A stretch of 64,000 nucleotides of DNA from BRH-c25 sp035627615 (GTDB taxonomy: Bacteria; Bacillota; Clostridia; Lutisporales; Lutisporaceae), in contig DASPLL010000018.1 of the NCBI GenBank assembly GCA_035627615.1, positions 1 to 64,000 of the forward strand, given 5' to 3'. Under the pieces are notes generated by a model. That model was not told where the DNA came from, did no database searches, and worked only from the letters and a program-made list of their open reading frames with translations. Position 1 is the stretch's first letter; the number at the start of each line of letters is the position of its first letter. The position numbers were made by a program, and so were the translations under genes. This document shows positions 24,809 through 33,630 of the stretch, piece after piece.

Positions 24809-25714
24809 TTGAAGAATCAGGAAATGAGATCTAATCTGCTGCTTATGCTGACTGCGGCAATATGGGGTTTTGCATTTGTGGCACAAAGGGTCGGAATGCA
24901 GTATGTAGGAGCTTTTACATTCAATGGTGTGAGATTTGCATTGGGCAGCATATCACTGATACCGCTGCTTATATATTTTAAGAACAAGAAGGCTGCGGGG
25001 ACGGAAGAGGATACTGCCCCCGCAAGTGCTCTTATTCCTGGGCTTATCGCCGGAACAGTCCTGTTTCTTGCAGCTTCCCTGCAGCAGGTCGGACTTGCTT
25101 ATACAACAGCAGGAAAGGCTGCTTTTATCACAGGCTTGTATATAGTGCTGGTGCCGCTTTTCGGCATATTCCTGAAGCACCGCATCCGCTTGAGCACATG
25201 GGCTGGAGTGATTCTTGCCGTTGTGGGACTTTACTTTCTAAGCGTCAATGAGGATTTTTCCATTGCAAAGGGTGATTTCCTTGAGATAATAGGCGCCCTA
25301 TTCTGGGCTGCTCATATATTGACTATAGATTACTTTACAAAAAAAGTGGATGCTTTGAAGCTGTCCTTTGTACAGTTTGCAGCATGCGCAGCACTGAGTA
25401 TGATTGTGGCATTGATATATGAGGATATTTCCCTTTCGGGACTCAACCAGGCGCTTATTCCGATACTATACGGAGGTCTGTTCTCTGTAGGTATAGCATA
25501 CACCCTGCAGGTTGTAGCACAAAAGCACGCAAAGCCCTCCCATGCAGCCATAATCCTCAGCATGGAGTCCGTATTTGCAGCACTGGGCGGCGCGCTGCTG
25601 CTCAACGAAAACCTGGGAGCAAGGGGATACCTGGGCTGCGCCCTCATGTTTGCAGGAATGATACTGACGCAAGTCCAAAGCTTCGGGAAAAGTACTGATG
25701 TAAAAGGAGAATAA
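24809..25714 (+). CDS. EamA/DMT-family transporter
   Basis: A 301-residue membrane protein with ten hydrophobic segments in two EamA halves (about 10-145 and 155-290). Typical features are the N-terminal AAIWGFAFVAQRVGMQYVG and the second-half FWAAHILTID and AAIILSMESVFAALGG stretches. Substrate is unknown; relatives export amino acids or metabolites. The start is TTG 24809 with AAGGGGGAG a few bases before. It is the only gene between metH and a palindromic repeat. Confidence 0.88.
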   Translation: MKNQEMRSNLLLMLTAAIWGFAFVAQRVGMQYVGAFTFNGVRFALGSISLIPLLIYFKNKKAAGTEEDTAPASALIPGLIAGTVLFLAASLQQVGLAYTTAGKAAFITGLYIVLVPLFGIFLKHRIRLSTWAGVILAVVGLYFLSVNEDFSIAKGDFLEIIGALFWAAHILTIDYFTKKVDALKLSFVQFAACAALSMIVALIYEDISLSGLNQALIPILYGGLFSVGIAYTLQVVAQKHAKPSHAAIILSMESVFAALGGALLLNENLGARGYLGCALMFAGMILTQVQSFGKSTDVKGE

Positions 25715-25803
25715 TGTGTCAGGTACGAGGTGCGAGGTGCGGGGTACGCGGAGAACGGAATACTCAGTCATTCCCCCGAACCTCGAACCTCGTACCCCGA
25801 ACC
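25715..25803. repeat. CGAGGTR heptamer palindrome, copy 2
   Basis: Arms of GTACGAGGTGCGAGGTGCGG and its complement CCTCGAACCTCGTACCCCG surround a short centre containing GGAATACTCAGTCATTCC. Confidence 0.75.
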
Positions 25804-25835
25804 ATAAAGCTGCTCTTAGAGCAGCTTTATATTTT
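25804..25835 (+). terminator. Terminator of the EamA gene, overlapping the asnA 3' end
   Basis: AAGCTGCTC and GAGCAGCTT are separated by TTA and followed by TATATTTTT on the plus strand. The stem overlaps the last codons of asnA on the other strand. Confidence 0.75.
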
Positions 25836-26826
25836 TCTCCTCACATTCGGCAAGCATGCTGTCGGGCCATATGGAGGACTGCACTTCTCCTATGTGGGCC
25901 TTCTGCAGGAAGTACATGCATATCCTGGATTGGCCTATGCCTCCTCCCACGGTATAGGGCAGTTCACCCCTGAGCAGTGAGCTGTGAAAGGGGAGGGACT
26001 TCCTGTTTTCGCAGCCTGAGACCTCCAGCTGCTTCAGTAGGGCCTTTTCATCCACACGGATGCCCATGGAGGAAAGCTCCAGTGCACATTGAAGGGTAGG
26101 GTACCAGAATAATATATCGCCGTTCAGTGTCCAATCATCATAGTCAGGTGCTCTGCCGTCGTGCCTGATACCGGATTCCAGTGTACCGCCTATCTGCATA
26201 AGAAAAATTGCGCCTTTTTCTCTGGTGATAAGGTTTTCTCTTTCCTTGGGAGTTTTATCAGGGTACATATCCTCAAGCTCCTGAGTTGTAATAAAGAAAA
26301 TTTCTTCCGGAAGCACAGGCTTGAGATGCGGATAAAGGCTGAAAACATGCTTTTCAGTATCCAGGAACACACTATATATGCTTCTTACTATTTCCTTAAG
26401 GGTCTCCGGAGTTCTATCCTCATGGAGTAAAACCTTCTCCCAGTCCCACTGGTCCACATAAATCGAATGAAGGCAGTCCAGTTCCTCATCTCTGCGGATG
26501 GCATTCATATCTGTATACAGACCTTCTCCTACGGAGAAGCCGTACCTCTTAAGGGCAATCCTCTTCCATTTGGCAAGGGACTGTACGATTTCCATCTCTC
26601 CATCCTTGACTGAAAGGGCGTCAAAGGCAACGGGACGTTCCACACCGTTAAGATTATCATTAAGGCCTGAGGACCTTAATACAAAGAGCGGGGCTGATAC
26701 TCTGGTGAGATTGAGCTTTTTTGCCAGTTGTGCCTCAAAATAGTCCTTTATGACTTTAATAGCTATCTCGGTTTCCCTTATTCCCAATACTGATTCATAG
26801 TCTTTGATTGAATACACGTCTACCAT
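25816..26826 (-). CDS. asnA: Aspartate-ammonia ligase (asparagine synthetase A)
   Basis: A 336-residue class II aaRS-like enzyme making asparagine from aspartate, ammonia and ATP. Segments typical of AsnA are TRVSAPLFVLRSSGLNDNLN, ERPVAFD, VGEGLYTDMNAIRRDEELD and the C-terminal GGGIGQSRICMYFL near 297-310. GGAGG precedes ATG 26826. A T-box leader with an Asn specifier controls it. Confidence 0.95.
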   Translation of the reverse strand: MVDVYSIKDYESVLGIRETEIAIKVIKDYFEAQLAKKLNLTRVSAPLFVLRSSGLNDNLNGVERPVAFDALSVKDGEMEIVQSLAKWKRIALKRYGFSVGEGLYTDMNAIRRDEELDCLHSIYVDQWDWEKVLLHEDRTPETLKEIVRSIYSVFLDTEKHVFSLYPHLKPVLPEEIFFITTQELEDMYPDKTPKERENLITREKGAIFLMQIGGTLESGIRHDGRAPDYDDWTLNGDILFWYPTLQCALELSSMGIRVDEKALLKQLEVSGCENRKSLPFHSSLLRGELPYTVGGGIGQSRICMYFLQKAHIGEVQSSIWPDSMLAECEEKNIKLL

Positions 26827-26850
26827 TTTTTTACCTCCAATTTTTTCAAA

Positions 26851-26946
26851 ATAAAAAAGGCTTTTATCAAAGAATTTAACAACCAATGACGCCTTTTTGA
26901 TGCTCGTTTACGCAGCATGACAAATTAATGTGGAATATATGCTGCT
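26851..26946 (+). repeat. AACAACCAA-core element, copy b
   Basis: AACAACCAA at 26878-26886 is followed by a GCCTTTTT/CTCG block and a CATGACAAAT..TGTGGAAT tail, as in copy c at 54486. It lies between the T-box terminator and the asnA start, in the opposite orientation to asnA. Confidence 0.6.
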
Positions 26947-26952
26947 ACTCGC

Positions 26953-27235
26953 AATAAAAAAACCCTTCATCCCTGAGAAAGGGACGAAAGGCAATTCGCG
27001 GTACCACCCTGATTGGCTGAAAGCATACGCTTCAACCCACTTTGCCAGTACGGATTTCTTAATAAAATCGATACTGCCCATTCTATAACGGTATGGCTCC
27101 GTCTAAGTCTACTTTCCTTTAAGGATTTCGGTTAGAGACTCAGGGCTGTTCTTCACTTCAGGCTTAGTACCGGGCTTACACCATCTCCGGCTCGCTTTTG
27201 CATATCCTACAAGCTACTCTTCCCATCATTGTCGT
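26953..27235 (-). promoter_or_regulatory. T-box leader (tRNA-Asn) of asnA
   Basis: On the minus strand the antiterminator carries the T-box AGGGTGGTACCGCG. The terminator GTCCCTTTCTCAGGGATGAA / AGGG with a long T run lies at about 26953-26995. The stem I specifier loop contains GTGAAGAAC, giving an AAC (Asn) codon at 27148-27150. Uncharged tRNA-Asn would promote readthrough. Confidence 0.93.
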
Positions 27236-27253
27236 AAATTTATAATTTTTATC

Positions 27254-27282
27254 ATTATATTAATTTTTAATTGTTATGTCAA
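27254..27282 (-). promoter_or_regulatory. Consensus promoter of the asnA T-box
   Basis: On the minus strand a perfect TTGACA and TATAAT are separated by 17 nt. Confidence 0.85.
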
Positions 27283-27339
27283 TACTTTATTTTAAATTTT
27301 TCTTCAGGAGAATCGCATGCAGATGCTATATACCATTTA

Positions 27340-28404
27340 CTAGACAAATGTTTTCAATATCTTTCCGATATTCTCAACAAAATCGATATGTGTATTGTAG
27401 ACAAGCTGCTTGATACCGGGTTTGCCAACAGCTGCGAGCAGCATGTCAAAATCATCGTTATCGAATTTATTCACTATGTCACGATAAGCAGATATGCTTT
27501 CTGTCCAGGCTGCCAATTTCTCCATTTGTGCTTCAAAATCAAGCCCCTGTACTATTGCTCTCGCAGCGTAGATACCACTTTGTATTGCCCCTATTGCGCC
27601 CACTCCCAGAAGTCTTTCGGTCAGTCCGGCAGCTCTGCCTGTCAATAGAAGATTCCCGATCTTGTATTTTGTGGCCTTGCCCGTAGTAAACGGTTTGGGG
27701 ATTATGCGGTGCAGCTGCTCCAGATGGTCAAGGCCTTCATATTCCAGAAATTTCGAGAAAAGCCTGTCAATCTCGAACTCCCCATAACCTATGGCATAGA
27801 GATCGACAATTGCCTGGGTCGCATTGAAGGGTGCAACCCTTGCATAACCCGTACCCGCATATTCGGTATTGAAGTATATTGTTGAAGAATCGGGCCGGAA
27901 AGAGCCGAGAACTGATGCACCGATAATCCGTATCAGACCCTTATCCTCCCACACCCCTAATTCTCTTGTGATTTTATCATTACCAGTAGAAATAACAACC
28001 CAATCATATGTATTTGACAGCTCCCTGTAATCTACAGGGTTATTGAAATTAATGGGGGTCTTCCTCAACAATTCTCCAACCTGCTTTTCTACTGAGCCTG
28101 CACCTTTTCCCCTTATGATAGCATATCCAAGATCACCGTTTATCTCTACCTTCTGGTTTCTTGACTTCATTATGATATTGTTGCATTTGATCAGTGGCTT
28201 TATGCTAATTTGAAAATTCTCTCTCAGGTACTTTATTACATCACCATAATCCCTGAGCAGGATTTCCGGCCAAAAACCCACTGTGAAAAAAGGCCAGCCC
28301 AGTGAATAGTCTCTTTCATAAATATCAGCAATAATTCCGTTTTTCTCAAATTCAAGGGCGCAGGAAAGCCCGGATAAGCCTGCGCCTATAATTGCGATTT
28401 TCAC
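27340..28404 (-). CDS. FAD-dependent oxidoreductase, geranylgeranyl-reductase-like
   Basis: A 354-residue flavoprotein with an N-terminal dinucleotide-binding fold (IAIIGAGLSGLSCALEFE, GxGxxG, ending ADIYER). A second FAD contact is LLLTGRAAGLTERLLGVGAIGAIQSG near 267-292, the late GD/GRA motif of this family. It resembles the geranylgeranyl reductase / squalene-epoxidase-like group, but the substrate is unclear. The active-site region WPFFTVGFWPE near 37 is unusual. It stands alone, reading away from the PilZ gene. Confidence 0.75.
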   Translation of the reverse strand: MKIAIIGAGLSGLSCALEFEKNGIIADIYERDYSLGWPFFTVGFWPEILLRDYGDVIKYLRENFQISIKPLIKCNNIIMKSRNQKVEINGDLGYAIIRGKGAGSVEKQVGELLRKTPINFNNPVDYRELSNTYDWVVISTGNDKITRELGVWEDKGLIRIIGASVLGSFRPDSSTIYFNTEYAGTGYARVAPFNATQAIVDLYAIGYGEFEIDRLFSKFLEYEGLDHLEQLHRIIPKPFTTGKATKYKIGNLLLTGRAAGLTERLLGVGAIGAIQSGIYAARAIVQGLDFEAQMEKLAAWTESISAYRDIVNKFDNDDFDMLLAAVGKPGIKQLVYNTHIDFVENIGKILKTFV

Positions 28405-28576
28405 CTATAAGCACCTCTCGGCACATACTGTTATATATTGTTTCAGATAAACAGACTGAATACGCATACAATATTTCCACTCACAACTCAAAAATGGCGT
28501 TTCATATGATTACTGATGCCCTGTTTATATACAAGTGATATAATAAAATATAGTATAACCTATGGAGGGAATAGTT

Positions 28577-28960
28577 ATGGAATCCGGGGATACGAAGAAA
28601 GATAAAAATTTTGTTGAGATGAGAAGAAGTAAGAGAATAGACTACTTGTCAAAAATATACTGCATAAAAAGTATAAATAATGGTGAGACAGAGGAGTATG
28701 AAGAGCCTCTTGAGATGCCGCTGCTCAATGTGTCTGCAGGGGGACTGGGCATTATATCCGGCAGGCTGTTTGAAAAGGGCTCAGTATTGGTGCTGAGAAT
28801 GAAGCTTGAAGAGATAAGCTATGATAAAGTGACTGCTAAGGTGATGTGGACCATTAAAAAGGGTGATATGTTCCGTCACGGTCTGGAGATCACAAACATA
28901 TCCGGCAAGCTGTACAGCCATTTGAGCCGGCTTGATAACAGCATCACTACGACTGTATAA
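28577..28960 (+). CDS. PilZ-domain c-di-GMP receptor protein
   Basis: A 127-residue single-domain PilZ protein. The binding signature is complete: RxxxR as RRSKR near 17-21 and an N-x-S-x-x-G motif in LNVSAGGLGI near 53-62. The rest is the beta barrel ending HGLEITNISGKLYSHL. It would bind c-di-GMP and act by protein contact. The start is ATG 28577; an ATG at 28562 overlaps the GGAGGG ribosome binding site. The window also encodes an HD-GYP protein that could degrade the same messenger. Confidence 0.85.
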   Translation: MESGDTKKDKNFVEMRRSKRIDYLSKIYCIKSINNGETEEYEEPLEMPLLNVSAGGLGIISGRLFEKGSVLVLRMKLEEISYDKVTAKVMWTIKKGDMFRHGLEITNISGKLYSHLSRLDNSITTTV

Positions 28961-29096
28961 CCATCAGTGGCCAAGACAAAAAATTGCAAATTATCTTATG
29001 TTGTATTATAATAATAAACGATAATTTTTAGTAAGGCATGGTGCATATTGGGAATAATATATTTAAGATGAAAAGCACTGAAAAGGGAGTAGTGGA

Positions 29097-29603
29097 ATGA
29101 GTTTATTTGAGAATTGGAGAAGTACGGCATATAATAACGAACAGGATGAAAAGGAACAAAAGAAGTTCTGGGAAGGCTATTTCAGTATGGAGGAGTCCAT
29201 TTATGAGAAGCTTCTTTCCAACCCCACGGAGATCGTTGAAGGAACGTTAAAGGAGCTGGCAGAGAAGTATGAAACTGACATACTTATGTTTACAGGCTTC
29301 CTCGACGGTATCAACGACAGTCTGGTTAATCCGGTGAAGCTGGAAGAATTGGAAGAGTCCAGCAGCATAAAGCTGGAGATTGACTTCGAGAAGCTTTACT
29401 ACAACATGCTGGCAGCAAAAGCAGAATGGCTGTACGGCCTGCCTCAGTGGGACAGCATACTCACGGCTGAGAAAAGAAAGGAAATAACAAAGGAGCAGAG
29501 GCTCTCAGGCACAGTGATAAAACCTAAGGAGCCGGGCAGAAATGACCCGTGTCCCTGCGGAAGCGGAAAAAAATATAAGAAATGCTGCGGTGCAAATAAA
29601 TAG
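29097..29603 (+). CDS. SEC-C motif protein
   Basis: A 168-residue protein. Residues 1-140 are mainly helical and acidic and are not assigned. The last 25 residues are a SEC-C zinc motif (GRNDPCPCGSGKKYKKCC), as at the end of SecA and on various small metal-binding proteins. Function unknown; the zinc motif often mediates protein or ribosome contacts. GGGAG precedes ATG 29097, and a strong terminator follows. Confidence 0.8.
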   Translation: MSLFENWRSTAYNNEQDEKEQKKFWEGYFSMEESIYEKLLSNPTEIVEGTLKELAEKYETDILMFTGFLDGINDSLVNPVKLEELEESSSIKLEIDFEKLYYNMLAAKAEWLYGLPQWDSILTAEKRKEITKEQRLSGTVIKPKEPGRNDPCPCGSGKKYKKCCGANK

Positions 29604-29609
29604 CAGAAT

Positions 29610-29652
29610 CACGGCCCTCATTGGAATTTTCCGGTGAGGGCCGTATTTTATC
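29610..29652 (+). terminator. Terminator after the SEC-C gene
   Basis: ACGGCCCTCA and TGAGGGCCGT pair around a 14-nt loop and are followed by ATTTTAT. Confidence 0.8.
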
Positions 29653-29766
29653 CTTGACGTAGGGAAAATATAGCAATACAATGTTGTTAACACTCTGATA
29701 ATATCACAATGAATATATGCTGCTTTACGGAATATCTTATAGAGTAGGCTGGGAAAGGAGATACTT

Positions 29767-30681
29767 ATGGGAAACGGTGCTATAAAAAACAAGCAAGGTC
29801 AGACTGAAGAGGAGTTTTTATCACAATATGATGCGGGGCAATATGATAGACCCTCTGTTACAGTAGATATGCTTGTTTTTACCGTAATGAACGAGATGAA
29901 GGAAAGCTACAGGAAGCTGCCGGAAAAGGTGCTAAAAATCCTTATGGTGAAAAGGGGCAATCATCCGTACATGGGGTATTGGGCACTTCCGGGAGGCTTT
30001 GTGGACATGGGGGAAAGCCTGGACAAGGCTGCATTAAGGGAGCTGAAAGAAGAGACAAACATTGACAATATATACATGGAACAGCTCTATACATGGGGGG
30101 ATACAGGAAGAGACCCTCGTACCAGGGTGATAGGCTGTTCTTACATGTCGCTAGTGGACAGCAGCAAGCTTAATGTCAGGGCCGGTGATGATGCGGACGC
30201 TGCCGCGTGGTTCAGGGTGAGCTCCAGCGTCATAGAGCAAAAAAAGGCAGTAACGGGGAAGGGATATACAGTGCAGAACCGGGTAAGGCTTTTACTTTCA
30301 AATGACAATGAGGAGCTTGCCGCTACAGTCAGGGTGGACATGACCTTTGACGGAAATGTGGTAAGAGTGGGGCGGGAATTGACCGAGTCAAAGGGTATTG
30401 CCTTCGATCATGCAAAAATAATCCAATATGCCGTGGAAAGGCTGAGAAACAAGATAGTATATACGGACATAGCTTTCAGTCTGATGCCGCAGCGCTTTAC
30501 CTTGACCGAGCTGCAGCAGGTATATGAGGTAATATTGGGTAAGAAGCTTCTGAAAGCAAACTTTAGAAGAAAGATATCCGATATGGTTTTGGAAACTGAT
30601 GAATATACAAGGGATGCAGGTCATAGACCATCAAAGCTGTTCAGATATAATCCCGGCTGGGTTGAAAAACATTTTGATTAA
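29767..30681 (+). CDS. NUDIX hydrolase with C-terminal winged helix (NrtR-like)
   Basis: A 304-residue protein. A NUDIX domain spans about 30-165, with a Nudix box GGFVDMGES followed by RELKEET near 78-100; the usual glycine of the final ExGU is Asn. A C-terminal winged-helix domain (about 225-304) has FTLTELQQVYEVILGKKLLK then NFRRKISDMV, the layout of NrtR-type NAD regulators. NrtR binds ADP-ribose and represses NAD synthesis genes. It is 29 nt upstream of nicotinate phosphoribosyltransferase, which supports an NAD role. The near-intact Nudix box also allows an ADP-ribose or ADP-ribose-phosphate hydrolase activity. Start ATG 29767 has GGAGA upstream. Confidence 0.85.
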   Translation: MGNGAIKNKQGQTEEEFLSQYDAGQYDRPSVTVDMLVFTVMNEMKESYRKLPEKVLKILMVKRGNHPYMGYWALPGGFVDMGESLDKAALRELKEETNIDNIYMEQLYTWGDTGRDPRTRVIGCSYMSLVDSSKLNVRAGDDADAAAWFRVSSSVIEQKKAVTGKGYTVQNRVRLLLSNDNEELAATVRVDMTFDGNVVRVGRELTESKGIAFDHAKIIQYAVERLRNKIVYTDIAFSLMPQRFTLTELQQVYEVILGKKLLKANFRRKISDMVLETDEYTRDAGHRPSKLFRYNPGWVEKHFD

Positions 30682-30710
30682 GACCGGTACAAAGAAGGAG
30701 GAAGCAGAAG

Positions 30711-32057
30711 ATGAGCATATTCAACGGAAAACGGCTGCAGAAGGAAACATTCAGGATAGATTCGGAAAGGATGCGTATAGGCTGGTACTCAGATGCATAT
30801 TTCCCAAATACAGTACGGATATTAAAGGAGCTTTCCAAGGAGAACTATGTTTTTGAAGGGAAAAGCGATATAAAGGATGTAGACTGCAAAGAAGTAAGAA
30901 ACGGGGATATCAGGGTCGAAATGCAGTTTTTTACCAGGAGAAAGCCTTTCAGTATAGTGGCGGGCGTGGATGAAGCCCTGGCGATATTGCAGGAATGTAC
31001 AGGCTACTTTGATGCAACAGGTAACTTTGTGAATACATATGACAGTCTTGAGATAGAGGCTGTACAGGATGGAACCTTTGCAAAGTATTATGGAGACCCC
31101 ATGGAGGTTCAGCCGGTATTGAAGGTCAGAGGGAGGTACAGGGATTTTGCCATACTTGAGACCCCCATCCTTGGTGTGCTTACCGAGACCACAAGGATTG
31201 CAACAAATGTATACAATACCCTGGTAGCTACAAAGGGAAAGGATATCCTGTTCTTCCCTGCAAGATTCGCCCATTACAAGCTTCAGGCCATGCATGGCTA
31301 TGCTTATTCCCTGGCAGTAGAGGCATATAACCAGAAGCACAGCAAAAACTCCAGGGCAATGGTATCCACCAATGACCAGGGGGGCTGGTGGGGAGGAAAA
31401 GGGGGAGGCACCATAGCTCATGCTTCTATCGCCTGCTTCCTGGGAGACACAGCTGAAACTATGATGCAGTTTGCCAGGATCATGCCGATGGAGGTCTTAC
31501 GGATAGCATTGATTGATTATCATAACGACTGTGTAGGAGAAGTACTTACTGTAATGCGGAAAATGTTTGCCAGATATCTTGAACTTTACCGGGAAGGAAA
31601 AATGGATGAGGCTGCAAAGTATAAGCTTTATGCAGTCAGGCCTGATACCTCCGGGAATATGAGGGATGAGTCCATAGAGCCAATAGGAGACAGGAAGCTG
31701 GACTGTGGGGTAAACCCCAGGCTGGTATGGAAGATAAGGAAGGCTATGGATAAGGCGTATAAAAATTGGAGAGTGGAGAGCGAATACCTGGACATAGCAA
31801 GAAAGTGGTGTGAAGATGTGAAGATAGTTGCCACAGGGGGCTTCACCATAGAACGGATCAATCAGTTTGAGCAGCTGGGGGTACCAGTCGATATATATGG
31901 AATCGGCTCTTCGCTTCTGGATAACAGCAAGGAAAACGACACAAACAATGATTATACAGCAGATATAGTCAGGGTTGAAATTGGTGGAGAATGGCGCCAT
32001 ATTGCAAAGACCGGCAGAAGGGCATGTGACAATCCAAGTCTGGAGACAATAAAATAA
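30711..32057 (+). CDS. pncB: Nicotinate phosphoribosyltransferase
   Basis: A 448-residue enzyme of NAD salvage joining nicotinate to PRPP. Recognisable segments are GWYSDAYFPNTVRIL at the start, FAILETPILGVLTETTRIATN near 145-165, FFPARFAHYK near 182, the glycine-rich GGWWGGKGGGTIAHA near 225, and VATGGFTIERINQFE and DIYGIGSSLL in the phosphate-binding end. It follows the NrtR-like gene directly and is very probably co-transcribed, with AAGGAGGAAG before ATG 30711. Confidence 0.92.
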   Translation: MSIFNGKRLQKETFRIDSERMRIGWYSDAYFPNTVRILKELSKENYVFEGKSDIKDVDCKEVRNGDIRVEMQFFTRRKPFSIVAGVDEALAILQECTGYFDATGNFVNTYDSLEIEAVQDGTFAKYYGDPMEVQPVLKVRGRYRDFAILETPILGVLTETTRIATNVYNTLVATKGKDILFFPARFAHYKLQAMHGYAYSLAVEAYNQKHSKNSRAMVSTNDQGGWWGGKGGGTIAHASIACFLGDTAETMMQFARIMPMEVLRIALIDYHNDCVGEVLTVMRKMFARYLELYREGKMDEAAKYKLYAVRPDTSGNMRDESIEPIGDRKLDCGVNPRLVWKIRKAMDKAYKNWRVESEYLDIARKWCEDVKIVATGGFTIERINQFEQLGVPVDIYGIGSSLLDNSKENDTNNDYTADIVRVEIGGEWRHIAKTGRRACDNPSLETIK

Positions 32058-32172
32058 AAGGAAAGCAGCTTCATTCAATACAGGCCCATGGGTTGATGAA
32101 TAAGGTACATGCTGGTATACTGTAGCTAGGAAAAGGTATAGTATTTCTTTAAATATGCCAGGGGGTGATACT

Positions 32173-33210
32173 ATGAAAAACGCCGGTCGTATATTCATAT
32201 TGGCAGTTATACTGGTATCCTGCCTTTTGATGTTTACCTTTGCTGTTGACGTGGCAAAAAAAGTACAAGCAGTCGAATCCAATACAAGGATAATATATAA
32301 CAGCAAGGAGGTAAGCCTTGGAGAAAAACCTTTTACAATAGAGGGCTCCAATTACCTTCCCATTAACGCTTTAGCCGAGCTGTTCAGCAAAAACATATAC
32401 TGGAACCATAATCAACAGAAAGTTTTCATATCGGACAAGCCTGATACTGCTCTGGAGAGTTTAAAAACAGAGCTTGCTGCCAAGAATAAAACCATATCGG
32501 AGCTGCAGGAAAATGTAAAACAGCTTGAAAAAGGCATAATAGCCGGGAAAAAGAAAAGCATCAAAGAACTGCAGGATATGATAAACAACAAGAGCGGACG
32601 GTATGAAGATGTTCCCTACAGGGTGATACTATCCGGCCATGAGGATGAAGTCAGGGTTAAAATAGAAGTTGACCTCAGCTATGACAAGGATGCATGGGAT
32701 CAACTGAACAGCAGTGACAAGAAAGATATGGCCAAAGAGATCAGCAATGCTGTATCAGGAGAGTATGGATATGCCAGGATCACCGGATATATAAAGGACA
32801 TATCCACCTCAAAAAGATTAGTTGTATTCTATAATAACTATGAAGGGGAAATAGAGCTGGGAGTCTACAAAAACTACAACACTATCAGCACATTAGAGGA
32901 TAGGTTCAATGAAGAATATGACGATTATTTCAAGAGGGTCCATTTAACCTATACCTTTAAAGGTAATGAAAATAGAATAGAATTCAATGCATTTATTCAA
33001 AAAAGCAAGTTTGAAGAGGAATGGAAAAAAATATCGGATAGCTCATTAAATGGATTTATGAAAAAACTATGCAGAGAAATACAGAAAGATGAGCTTAAAA
33101 AGTGCCTGGTTGCCGGTTATATTTATGATACTGATAGTGGTAGACAGCTGGCATTCTGTGAGCAGTCACCTGATAAGAATTTCATTTTCCGCAGGGAACA
33201 GCAGCCGTGA
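32173..33210 (+). CDS. Membrane-anchored stalk-domain (copper amine oxidase N-like) protein
   Basis: A 345-residue protein with one N-terminal signal or anchor helix (FILAVILVSCLLMFTFAVDVA). A copper amine oxidase N-like stalk domain follows at about 40-95 (IIYNSKEVSLGEKPFTIEG then YLPINALAELF and VFISD), then a short coiled coil (about 98-135). The unassigned C-terminal region of about 200 residues is rich in charged beta strands. It is extracytoplasmic and its function is unknown. ATG 32173 follows AGGGGGTGATACT. Its 3' end abuts the stop of the convergent ymaF-like gene with no gap. Confidence 0.75.
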   Translation: MKNAGRIFILAVILVSCLLMFTFAVDVAKKVQAVESNTRIIYNSKEVSLGEKPFTIEGSNYLPINALAELFSKNIYWNHNQQKVFISDKPDTALESLKTELAAKNKTISELQENVKQLEKGIIAGKKKSIKELQDMINNKSGRYEDVPYRVILSGHEDEVRVKIEVDLSYDKDAWDQLNSSDKKDMAKEISNAVSGEYGYARITGYIKDISTSKRLVVFYNNYEGEIELGVYKNYNTISTLEDRFNEEYDDYFKRVHLTYTFKGNENRIEFNAFIQKSKFEEEWKKISDSSLNGFMKKLCREIQKDELKKCLVAGYIYDTDSGRQLAFCEQSPDKNFIFRREQQP

Positions 33211-33498
33211 TTATCTGTAAACAAAGGTATAACCGTAGACAAAATGCAGATGATTGTGACTATCACCGGTAACACCCTGATAGTAGTGTATATGTCCATC
33301 CTCGACATTCAGGTCTGGTCCTGTGGTTATACTGTAATAATGCTCATGCCCGTGGTTGAAGGTGATATAGCCGGCTATTCTATGCGTGTGTCCTGACTGG
33401 TTGTATTCTTCACTGGTAATACCCGACAGACCATGGCGATGATCGTTGGTCGATGTGGTTTTCCCGTTGAAGTTATGACAATGTGCGATTTCTAGCAT
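33211..33498 (-). CDS. YmaF-family histidine-rich protein
   Basis: A 95-residue protein with more than a dozen histidines in repeated H-x-H patterns (HNFNGKTTSTNDHRHGLSG, SGHTHRIAGYI, HGHEHYYSI, DGHIHYYQG, DSHNHLHF). This matches the YmaF family; metal binding is plausible and the role is unknown. ATG 33498 sits 9 nt after AGGAGG; an upstream GTG is part of the spacer. It shares a terminus with the convergent stalk-domain gene. Confidence 0.85.
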   Translation of the reverse strand: MLEIAHCHNFNGKTTSTNDHRHGLSGITSEEYNQSGHTHRIAGYITFNHGHEHYYSITTGPDLNVEDGHIHYYQGVTGDSHNHLHFVYGYTFVYR

Positions 33499-33630
33499 TA
33501 TAAGCACCTCCTCAAATTTGCATATTATTCTGTATATTACAGTTTATGCAGAAAGGTTGTAAAACTTACAGAAAAGTACAGTACATAATATAAATTTCAA
33601 ATATTTACTAAAAATTATAGGAGGTTACAA

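Noticed and set aside
31497..32351. 284-codon antisense frame across pncB and the following gap
   Set aside because: It overlaps two well-supported plus-strand genes, has no ribosome binding site and no recognisable motif.
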